DNA of 60,281 bases from DATLYB01 sp964502525 (GCA_964502525.1 CAZCXH010000006.1:1-60281), one strand, 5' to 3'. Shown: positions 1 to 8,590, counted from the stretch's first letter. Notes: a model not told the origin generated them from the sequence alone. Made by a program: numbers and translations.

Positions 1-2
1 AC

Positions 3-440
3 AACAACGGCAACTACAACGCATGGAACATTGCGCCCGGCACCTACACCCTCACTGCCACGCCATACAGCGGCAACAACGGCAGCGGGATGGCAGGCGC
101 CTCGCTCACGATCACCATCACCATCACCGGAACTCCGAAGCGGGATGACGGTGCGGCTGCCATGGGCCCGGCTGCAGAGCAGGTCGAGTTGAAAGCGTTC
201 CCCAATCCGTTCTCTGACAAATTGAATATCGAATTCATGTTAACGGATGACTCCAAAGCAACGCTCGAACTGTTCAGCATGACCGGTCAGAAGCTGGCAA
301 CCCTGTTCGAAGGCAACGTGAAAGCCGGTGAACTGCACAAGACGGAGTTCATCCCCGGCTCCATCTCCGATGGCATGGTCATCTACAGGCTGCAAACCCA
401 AAACGGCACTTACTTCAACAAGGCGGTGCTGGCGAGGTAA
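3..440 (+). CDS. T9SS type A sorting domain protein, C-terminal part (5' end outside window)
   Basis: The reading frame is open from the first bases of the window and ends at TAA 438-440, so only the last 145 residues are present. The visible part begins with a Gly/Asn/Thr-rich beta-sandwich stretch (PGTYTLTATPYSG) of the kind found in bacterial surface adhesin and glycan-binding repeats. It ends with a clear type A T9SS sorting domain: FPNPFSDKLNIEF, a central LELFSMTGQKL strand, and the terminal VIYRLQTQNGTYFNKAVLAR. Such proteins cross the outer membrane through the type IX system and are then anchored or released by the PorU sortase complex. The function of the missing catalytic or binding part cannot be told. 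A strong hairpin terminator follows 28 bp downstream. Confidence 0.85.
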   Translation, partial: NNGNYNAWNIAPGTYTLTATPYSGNNGSGMAGASLTITITITGTPKRDDGAAAMGPAAEQVELKAFPNPFSDKLNIEFMLTDDSKATLELFSMTGQKLATLFEGNVKAGELHKTEFIPGSISDGMVIYRLQTQNGTYFNKAVLAR

Positions 441-468
441 AACAGCAAGATTTCTGTTGATACCAACG

Positions 469-500
469 ACAAAAGGGCGGAAGGATTTCCGCCCTTTTGT
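469..500 (+). terminator. Rho-independent terminator after the first T9SS gene
   Basis: A perfect 14-bp stem (469-482 pairs with 487-500, arm ACAAAAGGGCGGAA) with a 4-nt loop GGAT. It is GC-rich in the middle, ends in TTTTGT and is followed by ATTTATT. It lies 28 bp after the stop codon of the upstream gene. The arms are symmetrical, but no converging gene lies on the other side, so it serves the plus-strand gene. Confidence 0.85.
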
Positions 501-579
501 ATTTATTGCAATTTGCTTCTATAATCTCGTTATGCTAAATTGTAGTGTGCAACGGATTTCCAATCACGCTAAACACCTC

Positions 580-3147
580 ATGAATCAGATCTGTTCAATA
601 CTTATTCTATTGATTTCCGCGTCTTCACTCGCTCAAGTGACATTCATCTCGTCAGGTGACAGTTGGAAATACAACACAGGAACAAATTTAGGGACAGCGT
701 GGAAAGATGTTGCGTATAACGACTCCGCCTGGCTGCAAGGTCCTTCACAATTGGGGTATGGTGACGGGGACGAGGCTACTGCGATTCCTTCCGGTTCATC
801 AGGCAACTTTTATCCCACATATTATTTTCGCCATTCATTAAGCATTTCGAACCCATCAACTTTTCAATCTTTTATTCTTAATATCAAGAGGGATGATGGC
901 ATAGTGGTTTACATCAACGGGATCGAAATTTTCCGGGATAACATGCCTGCGGGCGCAATCTCCTATTCCGATTGGGCCGTGACCTCAATGGGAGGCAGTG
1001 ATGAAACCACGTGGCTGCAGGCGGTTTTGTCACCGGCTGCTTTCGTTAATGGCGCAAATGTGGTTGCTGCAGAAGTGCATCAGGCAAACGCCACAAGTGC
1101 CGATGTGACATTTGATTTGCAGCTAACAGGCGGAACTCCGCCAGCCAGCATTTTGTCGCGCGGTCCCTACCTGCAAACAGGCACCTCAACCGGCATCATT
1201 CTTCGATGGAGAACAGATGTAAAAACTGACAGCAAAGTCCGCTATGGAACCAATGCGGGAAATCTCAACCAATCTGCCGTGGATTTGTTTTCAACAACCG
1301 AGCACATAGTCCAGCTCTCCGGGCTTGCTGCTGATACTAAATATTATTATTCGATTGGAAGCGAGAGCCATATTCTGCAGGGTGACACGAATAATTATTT
1401 CATCACGGCTCCGGTCACGGGCACCGAAAAAATCACGCGTATTTGGGTTACAGGCGACTGCGGCACTGGTCAGGCGATTCAAACAAAGGTGTTATCCGCT
1501 TATCAAAATTTTATCGGCAGTAACTATACCGACCTCTGGCTCCTGCTGGGGGACAATGCCTACAGCAGCGGACTGGACAACGAATACCAAACAAAATTTT
1601 TTCAGCCTTACATGAACGGAAAGATCATGAGGCAAACCGTTCTTTTTCCAACACCCGGCAATCACGACTATGCTAACAATTCCGTCCTGCTGGAAAGCAG
1701 GGCAACACCCTACTTTGAAAATTTCACGCTGCCCAAAGCGGGCGAGGCGGGTGGCGTTGCTTCCGGCACGGAAATGTATTACAGTTATAACCACGCCAAT
1801 ATCCATTTTATCAGCCTCGATTCCTACGGCACGGAGAACAACAAGAAGCTATTCGATACCACCAGCGCGCAAATTGCATGGCTGAAGCAGGATCTTGCGG
1901 CCAATACCCAGAAATGGACGATTATTTACTGGCATCATCCTCCTTACACCAAAGGCAGCCATAATTCAGACTCCGAAAACGACCTGGTGCAAATACGTAA
2001 CAATGTAATCAGGCTGTTGGACAATTATAAGGTGGATTTAGTTCTTTGCGGGCACAGCCACCTGTACGAACGTTCCAAAATCATGAAGGGGCATTATGGC
2101 ACGGAAAGCACTTACAATCCTGCAGTCCACAACCATAGCACCTCCAGCGGACTGTATGATGGTTCCTCCAATTCATGCCCATACGTTAAATCTTCCTTAA
2201 ATCCGTCAAATGAAGGCATTGTTCATGTGGTAACAGGCTCTGCAGGAAAAGTATCCGGCATATCAAGCGGATATCCGCATAATGCAATGTACCACTCCGA
2301 TATATCGGCAGGCGGTTCCTTGTATATCGAAGTAAATGGCAACCGCCTTGATGCAAAATGGATTACGGAAGATAATTCCATTCTTGACCAGTTTACCATA
2401 ATGAAAGATGTTAACAATTCATCGGACATTACCATTCACGAAGGTGACAGCGCCACTTTATCCGCTTCATGGACGGGTGTGTATCAATGGAGCCCCGCGA
2501 ACTCCTTTGCAAAGACAATCAGCGTTGCGCCTGCCTACACCACGGCATATTATGTGAAGGATGGTTTCTATGAATGCATTCACGACACATTTAATGTCAG
2601 CGTCATTCCGAAAGTGACAATTTCCGGACTGGTTGCCACCGAAAAGGGCGTCCCGATTCCAGGGGTTATGGTGGCGATTACAGGAGATGCCAGTAAATCC
2701 ATGATAACCGCAGCCGATGGACTATACAGCTTCGAAGTGGATGCAAACAAAAATTACCTTATCACTCCCTCAAAAAATAACGATGTGACTGTGGCAAATG
2801 GAATCACCACCCTTGACATCGTCACGATTCAACGACAAATTCTCCAGGTATCTCCATTGGAATCGCCTTTTAAAATAATTGCGGCTGATGTCGGTGGAAA
2901 TAATTCGGTGAGTACCCTGGACATTTTGCTCGAAAGAACGATGATTCTCGGAATGATATCCTCATTCCCCAACGGAAGGCTGTGGGAATTTGTCAACAGC
3001 GATTATGTATTCCCCGATGCAGCAACCCCCTTTCCGTTTGAAAAAGCCAGAACCTATACCAATGTCACCTCCGATCAAATGAATCAAAATTTCATTGGCA
3101 TCAAACTGGGAGACGTCAATGATTCCTGGGATGAACAAATTCCTTGA
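580..3147 (+). CDS. Secreted purple-acid-phosphatase-like metallophosphoesterase with C-terminal dockerin-like module
   Basis: A protein of 855 aa from ATG 580, chosen because it gives a signal peptide (MNQICSILILLISASSLAQ); the frame is open further upstream but that part overlaps the previous gene. In order: signal peptide; a galactose-binding-like beta domain (about 20-185); an Fn3-like purple acid phosphatase N-terminal domain starting SRGPYLQTG; and a calcineurin-like phosphoesterase domain with all metal-ligand motifs (GDCG, D293; GDN, D325-N326; GNHD, N361-H362; HHPP, H452-H453; GHSH, H492 and H494). Next come an Ig-like stretch and, from about residue 680, a carboxypeptidase-regulatory-like strand set running into a dockerin-like repeat pair (NGITTLDI / NSVSTLDILL), ending GDVNDSWD. 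It likely hydrolyses phosphate esters outside the cell. No T9SS sorting domain follows the dockerin-like part, unlike its relative at 44938-48951. Confidence 0.85.
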   Translation: MNQICSILILLISASSLAQVTFISSGDSWKYNTGTNLGTAWKDVAYNDSAWLQGPSQLGYGDGDEATAIPSGSSGNFYPTYYFRHSLSISNPSTFQSFILNIKRDDGIVVYINGIEIFRDNMPAGAISYSDWAVTSMGGSDETTWLQAVLSPAAFVNGANVVAAEVHQANATSADVTFDLQLTGGTPPASILSRGPYLQTGTSTGIILRWRTDVKTDSKVRYGTNAGNLNQSAVDLFSTTEHIVQLSGLAADTKYYYSIGSESHILQGDTNNYFITAPVTGTEKITRIWVTGDCGTGQAIQTKVLSAYQNFIGSNYTDLWLLLGDNAYSSGLDNEYQTKFFQPYMNGKIMRQTVLFPTPGNHDYANNSVLLESRATPYFENFTLPKAGEAGGVASGTEMYYSYNHANIHFISLDSYGTENNKKLFDTTSAQIAWLKQDLAANTQKWTIIYWHHPPYTKGSHNSDSENDLVQIRNNVIRLLDNYKVDLVLCGHSHLYERSKIMKGHYGTESTYNPAVHNHSTSSGLYDGSSNSCPYVKSSLNPSNEGIVHVVTGSAGKVSGISSGYPHNAMYHSDISAGGSLYIEVNGNRLDAKWITEDNSILDQFTIMKDVNNSSDITIHEGDSATLSASWTGVYQWSPANSFAKTISVAPAYTTAYYVKDGFYECIHDTFNVSVIPKVTISGLVATEKGVPIPGVMVAITGDASKSMITAADGLYSFEVDANKNYLITPSKNNDVTVANGITTLDIVTIQRQILQVSPLESPFKIIAADVGGNNSVSTLDILLERTMILGMISSFPNGRLWEFVNSDYVFPDAATPFPFEKARTYTNVTSDQMNQNFIGIKLGDVNDSWDEQIP

Positions 3148-3280
3148 ATTTTCACTATTTGCTATACTACACTGACTAATATCGCATACAACTAACAACC
3201 GATTTCCCAAAACGCAATAAACGCTGGAGATAATAGCCCGTAACTTAGCTCTGATCTGTGCTAATAAAATTGCGTAATCC

Positions 3281-3886
3281 ATGAAGTTTACTTTTCGACA
3301 GTTACCGTTTGTGGCAGCAATAATGTTTTTTCGCGCTGCAACCGCCCAGGATGCCGAAGTTGAGGAAGTCAAGCTGTCACTTGACAGCGGCACCATCAGG
3401 AGCCAGTTTGAATATGTTTTCGAGGAATCAAACCGCTATCAGGAGTATAAAGTGGTGAAAATGGAATGGCTGGATATCCTAAAATCGCATGTGCTGGATT
3501 CGCTTAAAGCGGTGCACAAGGAGCTTGAACAAACGCACCAGGTAATCTCTAAACAAGAAGGAGACATTGCGGCACTGAAAACTGATTCGAAAAATGTGCG
3601 CGATACGTTAGCTAATGTAAACATTGAAAAAAACAGCATTGACTTTTTGAATGTCAGCATGAAAAAAGGCTCATACAAAAGCATCATGTGGACTATCACA
3701 GCCGCATTGACAGCGCTTTTGGCTTTTTTCATATTCAAGTTCAGGCGCAGCGATGTCATTACGACTGAAACAAAGAAGCTGCTCTCCGAGGTTCAAACGG
3801 AATTTGAAGCATTTAAAAAGCGGTCGCGCGAAAGGGAACAGGTGCTGAAGCGCGAACTGCAGGACGAGTTGAATAAACGATTGTAA
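3281..3886 (+). CDS. Single-pass membrane protein with coiled coils, function unknown
   Basis: A protein of 201 aa. The N-terminus (FRQLPFVAAIMFFRAATAQ) is a signal peptide. The mature part starts with the conserved-looking block SLDSGTIRSQFEYVFEESNRYQ, followed by a helical coiled-coil segment (about 60-120), one transmembrane helix (about 133-155, IMWTITAALTALLAFFIFKF) and a charged, strongly helical cytoplasmic tail to residue 201. From memory, proteins with this layout are common in Bacteroidota and are often labelled tRNA (guanine-N1)-methyltransferase; nothing here supports that enzyme activity. The topology suggests a periplasmic coiled coil linked to a cytoplasmic coiled coil, perhaps a scaffold or sensor. 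Confidence 0.7.
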   Translation: MKFTFRQLPFVAAIMFFRAATAQDAEVEEVKLSLDSGTIRSQFEYVFEESNRYQEYKVVKMEWLDILKSHVLDSLKAVHKELEQTHQVISKQEGDIAALKTDSKNVRDTLANVNIEKNSIDFLNVSMKKGSYKSIMWTITAALTALLAFFIFKFRRSDVITTETKKLLSEVQTEFEAFKKRSREREQVLKRELQDELNKRL

Positions 3887-3901
3887 CTGCTGTTCCCCTG
3901 G

Positions 3902-4483
3902 TCAGCTTTTCTTCCAAAGCCTTACGTTCCATCCCAGCCCCGCGGTGATTTTCATTTCATTCAGCGGAGTGAACTCGGGCGAATCGCCCCTGAACATGCC
4001 GGCAACACCCCGCGCCTTTACGAATAAATGAAAGATAGAACCGATGTAATAGTTGCAACCAACCGTTCCTGATACTAACGGGGCGACTCCCACGGTTTCC
4101 TGAATAATGCCCTCGGCATCATTATAACCTGCTTTCACTATCGCCATGCCGGGACTTAATCCGATAAAGGGATCCCATCTTCCTTTTTTTAACGGATGAT
4201 AATTGAATCCGCTGAACAAGGCGTGATTTTCCAGCAAACCTGTTCGCCTGTCGTTTGTCTGGAAATTATACCAGCACTCGCCCGTAAATGAAACATCATC
4301 GCTGAGAAATAAATCAAGGTCACCCGTGATGTACGCAGTGAAATCTTTCTGCGCGAACAAATAACCGCCAGCAAGATTTCCCTGCGCACGAAAATGTCCA
4401 GCGCGATGATCGGTTATTGACTGGGAAAATGACAAAAGCGAAAGCAGGATGAATCCGGCTGTCAGGATTTTCTTGGTTTCCAT
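3902..4483 (-). CDS. Small outer-membrane beta-barrel protein
   Basis: A protein of 193 aa. It starts with a signal peptide (METKKILTAGFILLSLLSFSQS) and continues in alternating hydrophobic/polar strands (GNLAGGYLFAQKDFTAYITGDLDLFL, GTVGCNYYIGSIFHLFVKARG, MKITAGLGWNVRLW) typical of 8-stranded outer-membrane barrels. The start codon lies inside the 3' end of the upstream gene (22-bp overlap), which suggests translational coupling. No specific family recognised. Confidence 0.7.
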   Translation of the reverse strand: METKKILTAGFILLSLLSFSQSITDHRAGHFRAQGNLAGGYLFAQKDFTAYITGDLDLFLSDDVSFTGECWYNFQTNDRRTGLLENHALFSGFNYHPLKKGRWDPFIGLSPGMAIVKAGYNDAEGIIQETVGVAPLVSGTVGCNYYIGSIFHLFVKARGVAGMFRGDSPEFTPLNEMKITAGLGWNVRLWKKS

Positions 4484-5094
4484 AGTTTGAAAAATTTATA
4501 GTTGATGCTGACATTAATAAGCAAATGCCCCTCCCATCCGGCATTTTGGTGTTCCTCAACCACCACCTCGCCCCCGCTCACGTGCGCATGAAGCTCTTTT
4601 CCCAGATGCAGCATATACTGAACGGTGGGTGAAATATCCAATTTCGGAGTTATGTTGAAATGAGCGCCGATACCTGCCTGCACTGCGGAGCTCCACTGTT
4701 CGCGGGTCGGTTCATCACTGCCGTTGATGCTTACCCTCGTGTGGTCAAAACAATGACCGGCTACCACATAAGGAGTTGCTATCCGCGTGAAGGCTTTCGG
4801 GTCAATCACGTAATACATTACCGACCATCCGATATGGTAGTCCAAGCGCTGCGCCTGATCCTCGATATTCGTTGAAAGAACATCGAGAAACCACTCCGTG
4901 TTGACGCGGCTCATCAACTGAATCCGGAATTGGCCGCCTGCGCCATAGCCCACTTCATCCCCGCCATGGCTGAATGCGCTCAACGCGCTTCTCATGCCGA
5001 GGCTGAAATTGCCTGATTGTTTTTCGTTCGGTCGCTGCGCTGAAAGCATTACCGGAATCAGCAATGCAACGAACAGGAATTTTTGTGATGACAT
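4462..5094 (-). CDS. Small outer-membrane beta-barrel protein, first gene of a pair
   Basis: A protein of 210 aa with a signal peptide (MSSQKFLFVALLIPVMLSAQ) and strand-turn-strand composition (GYGAGGQFRIQLMS, TEWFLDVLSTN, AGIGAHFNITPKLDISPTVQYMLHL, LINVSINYKFF) consistent with an 8- to 10-stranded porin-family barrel. Its last 22 bp overlap the start of the next barrel gene on the same strand, so the two are probably translated together and may act together in the outer membrane. Substrate and role unknown. Confidence 0.7.
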   Translation of the reverse strand: MSSQKFLFVALLIPVMLSAQRPNEKQSGNFSLGMRSALSAFSHGGDEVGYGAGGQFRIQLMSRVNTEWFLDVLSTNIEDQAQRLDYHIGWSVMYYVIDPKAFTRIATPYVVAGHCFDHTRVSINGSDEPTREQWSSAVQAGIGAHFNITPKLDISPTVQYMLHLGKELHAHVSGGEVVVEEHQNAGWEGHLLINVSINYKFFKLWKPRKS

Positions 5095-5140
5095 AGTTGG
5101 TGTTTTAGGTAAGCGCTATTAAAACACCAAAAGATGAATA

Positions 5141-6316
5141 TTATTGTGTATGCCTGCAGAACATTAAAAAGTAAAATCCCACCACCGCGGCAATGCAGGC
5201 GGTCAAAATGAATGTGAAAGAAGCGCCCATTTTAAGCCAAATGAAGCCTGCCATCGAGCTTGCCATCATCGCGCTGATGCTTTGAAATGCGCTATATGTG
5301 CCGATAGCTGTAGCCGTTTCATTTTTATTCACAACATTTGTTATCCATGCTTTGGCAATCCCTTCGGTCGCTGCCGAGTAAATTCCATAGAGAAAAAACA
5401 AGGCAACAAACAGGTAAAGGTTATTGCTGAAAGCCATTCCTCCATAAACTATGGCAAAAAGGAATAATCCCGCAACGAAAACTGTTTTCAATCCGATTTT
5501 GTCGCCCAGATGCCCGAACGGATAAGCTGCCAGCGCGTAAACAAGGTTGTAGAAAATATACAATGCGATAACGTGAGTATCGCTGAAACCCGCTTCCTTT
5601 ACCTTCAGCAGCAAAAAGACATCCGAACTGTTGAACAAGGCAAACAGCAATAATCCGAAAACCAGTTTCCTGTATTCGGGCGAGCTGACTCTCCAATAAC
5701 GGATGAATGAAAGGAATCTGATGTTGCCCCATTGCCTTGCCGCTGTTGTTGCTTTTTCTTTTAATAAAAATGCAAGCGACAATGCAATCACACCCGGAAT
5801 GAAAGCGAATAAAAATAATTGAGCGTACCTCTCCGGATAAAAATGGAGGAATAACAGCGCAGCAACCGGGCCAAGAAATGCTCCAAAAGTATCCATCGCC
5901 CGATGGAAGCCAAACACACGCCCCTTCGTTGCCGGTGTTGCTTCATCTGATAACAGCGCATCGCGGGCGGCATTGCGCACACCCTTCCCCACGCGATCCG
6001 TTGTACGCATCGCAAACACCCAGAAGATATTGGTGAACAAAACCAATAAGGGCTTTGAGATTGCGCTCAGCGCATATCCGGCACGGACAAAAGGCACCCG
6101 CCTTCCAACTTTATCTGACAACTCACCGAAATATCCCTTGCTCAATCCCGATAGAGCCTCAGCAACACCTTCGAGAATACCAATAGCGAGAACAGAAAAA
6201 CCGATGCTCTGCAAATAAACCGGTATCACGGGATAGAGCATCTCAGAAGCGAGATCATTAAAGAGGCTGATAAAGGACAGCAGCCATACCGCGCGCGTAA
6301 TGGTTTTGCGGAACAT
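5141..6316 (-). CDS. Major facilitator superfamily transporter
   Basis: A protein of 391 aa with 12 predicted membrane helices. The MFS loop 2-3 signature is present (GYFGELSDKVGRRVPFV) and repeated in the second half (FGHLGDKIGLKTVFV). The motif TDRVGKGVRNAARDALLSDE between helices 4 and 5 is typical of a widespread MFS subgroup in Bacteroidota and cyanobacteria whose substrate is mostly unknown; drug or metabolite efflux is the usual guess. A gene remnant on the same strand ends 5 bp upstream of the ATG, so transcription may start before that remnant. Confidence 0.85.
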   Translation of the reverse strand: MFRKTITRAVWLLSFISLFNDLASEMLYPVIPVYLQSIGFSVLAIGILEGVAEALSGLSKGYFGELSDKVGRRVPFVRAGYALSAISKPLLVLFTNIFWVFAMRTTDRVGKGVRNAARDALLSDEATPATKGRVFGFHRAMDTFGAFLGPVAALLFLHFYPERYAQLFLFAFIPGVIALSLAFLLKEKATTAARQWGNIRFLSFIRYWRVSSPEYRKLVFGLLLFALFNSSDVFLLLKVKEAGFSDTHVIALYIFYNLVYALAAYPFGHLGDKIGLKTVFVAGLFLFAIVYGGMAFSNNLYLFVALFFLYGIYSAATEGIAKAWITNVVNKNETATAIGTYSAFQSISAMMASSMAGFIWLKMGASFTFILTACIAAVVGFYFLMFCRHTQ

Positions 6317-6321
6317 CCGTG

Positions 6322-6504
6322 CTAAGATAAAGAATGCGCCTTTGCTGCTCTCTGTTCAATTGTTCTCCATCTGTAAATCAATAGAGTTGGGACTTTTTCA
6401 GCCGCTTCATTGGTGATAATCATAGTTCCTTCAGGCGAAAAAGTTATCCCTCCGCTTTGGCCAATCGCTCCGTATTTATATAGTTGCTCCATGTAGTATG
6501 TCAC
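6322..6504 (-). pseudogene. Possible remnant of a beta-propeller (SdiA-regulated/esterase-like phytase type) protein C-terminus
   Basis: A 60-codon frame whose core GGITFSPEGTMIITNEA, followed by PTLLIYRW, looks like the last blade of SdiA-regulated or esterase-like-phytase beta-propellers, which typically end in a GI.F.PDG.L.I.NE pattern. Nothing upstream continues the frame with recognisable sequence, so if this is a gene it has lost nearly all of its length. It sits 5 bp before the MFS gene. It may equally be a chance frame. Confidence 0.35.
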
Positions 6505-6949
6505 CTGCGCGATTTATCACAATTATGATAATAGTTTGTCATCAGCGGAAATAAAACGAAAAGGGATGAGGCGGACAGGATTCTCAAGTGGAACTTGCTT
6601 ATGATAACAGTGGTGTTTAATAAATTAACGATTTTGAACATGAATCTCACTCGGTTTATTTCATTTTCATCCCGTATGGTTAGATAATTTCCCGAAACTT
6701 TTCAAAATTTCATTCATCCGATAGCAGGCAGTCATCAGATGAAAGGTTTGAAATTATCCCGTATGGCATGCGATATATTGATGATACCATGAATCTTACG
6801 ATAAATTTGGAACGAACTTCATATAAGAATATAAAAAAAGAACATTTTTTCTTTCGCTGGAAACCCAGCATCCCTGTTGCATGAATTTTTCGCAGAAACT
6901 TTCAGGTTTGAGAAACCTGAAGGTCGAGGAAATTGCTTTTTCTTAAAAT
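6505..6949. other. Intergenic region upstream of the RIC operon
   Basis: About 445 AT-rich bases with no supported gene. It holds an 11-bp direct repeat ATCCCGTATGG (6669-6679 and 6756-6766), a palindrome TCATCAGATGA (6732-6742), a near copy of it (TCATCCGAT at 6714-6722), and a 9-bp-arm hairpin (6901-6921). These may be regulator sites or degenerate repeats. Confidence 0.6.
6901..6921. repeat. Perfect 9-bp-arm hairpin (TTCAGGTTT / AAACCTGAA)
   Basis: Arms 6901-6909 and 6913-6921 are exact inverted copies around GAG. There is no T-run on either side, so it is not a terminator. The stem core (CAGGTT / AACCTG) recurs in the right half of the MITE elements at 33582-33704 and, as one arm only, in the other two copies, so it may be a fragment of an interspersed palindrome. 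Confidence 0.5.
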
Positions 6950-6975
6950 AATAAAAGTATTTCACTACTTTTATT
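6950..6975 (+). promoter_or_regulatory. Palindromic operator, likely for the Rrf2 regulator of this operon
   Basis: Arms AATAAAAGTA (6950-6959) and TACTTTTATT (6966-6975) are perfect inverted repeats around TTTCAC. The site lies 11 bp upstream of a Bacteroidota-type -7 box, where it covers the -33 region. Rrf2-family repressors bind AT-rich dyads of this size, and an Rrf2 gene is the last gene of the operon, so autoregulation is the simplest reading. That the Rrf2 protein is the ligand is inference. Confidence 0.65.
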
Positions 6976-6986
6976 AAAATTATGCT

Positions 6987-6994
6987 TACCTTTG
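6987..6994 (+). promoter_or_regulatory. Bacteroidota -7 promoter box (TACCTTTG) of the RIC operon
   Basis: An exact match to TAnnTTTG, 30 bp before the ATG of the first operon gene, giving an expected transcription start near 7001. The palindromic operator overlaps the place of the -33 element, so a bound repressor would block the sigma factor. Confidence 0.6.
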
Positions 6995-7024
6995 CAACAT
7001 TATTAACAATCTAAAACGAATGAC

Positions 7025-7981
7025 ATGAATGCCACAACGGACAACATTCTCAATGTAACCTTGCTTGAACCCAGGATGAAGCATCCGACCATCTTTGCCC
7101 GCTTTGACGGGATGAATGAAGGCGATAGCCTGACCATTCACAACGACCATGACCCCAAACCGCTGTATTACCAGTTGTTGGGTGAAAGAGGAAATATATT
7201 TACCTGGGAATATCTGGAACAGGGTCCTGAATGGTGGAAAGTAAAGATTTCAAAAAAAATCACGGGGAAGAATGATGAAACGCTGGGGGAAATTGCCGCA
7301 CGGGATTTGCGCAAGGCGCAGATTTTCAAGAAGCACGGGCTTGACTTCTGCTGTGGCGGGAAGAAGACGGTGAGAGAAGCGTGCGCGGAAAAAGGGCTGG
7401 ATGTAACGGTAATCGAGCAGGAATTGCAGCAGGCGGACAAGGCGGTTGTTACCAGACCCTTGCCTTACAATGACTGGAGTTTGGATTTTCTGGCGGACTA
7501 TATTATCAATACGCATCATGCTTATGCCAAAAAATCATTGCCCGATATAAGGGGTTATGCCGCCAAAGTTGCAAGGGTGCACGGCAGCAATCATCCGGAA
7601 TTATTACCCATTCATCAGTTAGTGGAAGCTGTCAATGCGGAATTCACCGCTCACATGATGAAAGAAGAGCAGATTCTGTTTCCCGCCATCAAAGAGATGG
7701 CAGCGTCAAAAAACAACGGCTCCGCTTCGCAGCACCGTTCTTTCGGGTCGGTCAGCGGTCCGATAAGCATGATGGAGATGGAACATGAGGCAGCCGCCAA
7801 GAACATGGAAAAAATCAGAACGCTCAGCAACAATTATGTTTTGCCGGAGGATGCCTGCGCCAGTTACAGCTTGCTGTACAGGATGCTGGCTGAATTTGAA
7901 GAAGACCTGCACACGCATGTTCATCTGGAAAATAATATTTTATTTCCGAAAGCGCTGGCGCTGGAGAAGGAACTGAAATAA
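7025..7981 (+). CDS. ric: Iron-sulfur cluster repair di-iron protein (RIC/ScdA/YtfE type) with N-terminal DUF2249 domain
   Basis: A protein of 318 aa. Residues about 8-75 form a DUF2249 domain (FARFDGMNEGDSLTIHNDHDPKPLYYQL). Then comes ScdA_N (about 87-130) with the paired cysteines C109-C110 in HGLDFCCGG, and a hemerythrin domain (about 150-312) with the di-iron ligand motifs HHAYAKK, HMMKEEQILFP, EHEAAAKNM and HVHLENNILFP. RIC proteins repair iron-sulfur clusters damaged by nitric oxide or oxidants and handle NO or ferrous iron in the cytoplasm. The usual RIC lacks the DUF2249 domain, so this is a fusion. First gene of a six-gene operon behind an Rrf2-type operator. Confidence 0.9.
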   Translation: MNATTDNILNVTLLEPRMKHPTIFARFDGMNEGDSLTIHNDHDPKPLYYQLLGERGNIFTWEYLEQGPEWWKVKISKKITGKNDETLGEIAARDLRKAQIFKKHGLDFCCGGKKTVREACAEKGLDVTVIEQELQQADKAVVTRPLPYNDWSLDFLADYIINTHHAYAKKSLPDIRGYAAKVARVHGSNHPELLPIHQLVEAVNAEFTAHMMKEEQILFPAIKEMAASKNNGSASQHRSFGSVSGPISMMEMEHEAAAKNMEKIRTLSNNYVLPEDACASYSLLYRMLAEFEEDLHTHVHLENNILFPKALALEKELK

Positions 7982-8059
7982 ATGCCGTCAAATGCTAAAC
8001 CTCTGAATGAAGAATGTCTATTGTTAATTTGAGCAATCAAAACCTGAAAGGAAAACGCC

Positions 8060-8590
8060 ATGCCGGCAAAGACAAATGAGAAAACCACACCGCCCATCAA
8101 ACGGCATCAAGCGATAGTTCAATTCTCGCGCGAACACCACTTCGGATTGCTGCTGGTGTGGAAAATACGCGAAGGAATCAGGAACAACATAGAACCGGTG
8201 CGGATAAGCAGCTACGTCATCTGTTTCCTCGAACAGGATTTGCAGAAGCATTTCAGCAATGAAGAGTCTTTTCTGTTTCCAAAGCTGGCGGATGATGATG
8301 CTTTGAGGCAACAGGCAATCCGGGAGCACAGGAAAATCTTCGCGCTTGCGGACAATATCCGGAAGGAAAAGAACAGCCATGCGTTGCTGAACTCATTTGC
8401 CGATGCGCTTGAAAGCCATATCCGCTTTGAAGAACGCGCCTTGTTTCGCCATATCCAGGAATCGCTGACGGAAAGCGAGCTGGCGGAAGTTCAGCAAGCG
8501 CACGGCATAACGGAAATCGCTTCGGTGGACGACAACTGGAATGACCATTTCTGGGAAAGCGGGAAATCAGCGAAAAACAAGCGAAAGTGA
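8060..8590 (+). CDS. Hemerythrin HHE-domain protein
   Basis: A protein of 176 aa. It is a four-helix hemerythrin-like protein with the ligand pattern REHHFGLLLVW, HFSNEESFLFP, REHRKIF and HIRFEERALFRHI. A protein of this kind can bind a di-iron or haem-iron centre and sense or bind O2 or NO. The stop codon overlaps the GTG start of the next gene by 4 bp (GTGA). Second gene of the nitrosative-stress operon; it probably works beside the RIC protein. Confidence 0.85.
   Translation: MPAKTNEKTTPPIKRHQAIVQFSREHHFGLLLVWKIREGIRNNIEPVRISSYVICFLEQDLQKHFSNEESFLFPKLADDDALRQQAIREHRKIFALADNIRKEKNSHALLNSFADALESHIRFEERALFRHIQESLTESELAEVQQAHGITEIASVDDNWNDHFWESGKSAKNKRK

Noticed and set aside
328..579. N-terminal extension of the metallophosphoesterase frame
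   Set aside because: The extension overlaps the previous gene and terminator, has no domain, and a normal signal peptide starts at 580.
3281..3886. Annotation as tRNA (guanine-N1)-methyltransferase
   Set aside because: I recall similar proteins carrying this label, but the protein has a signal peptide, a membrane helix and coiled coils and no methyltransferase motif.
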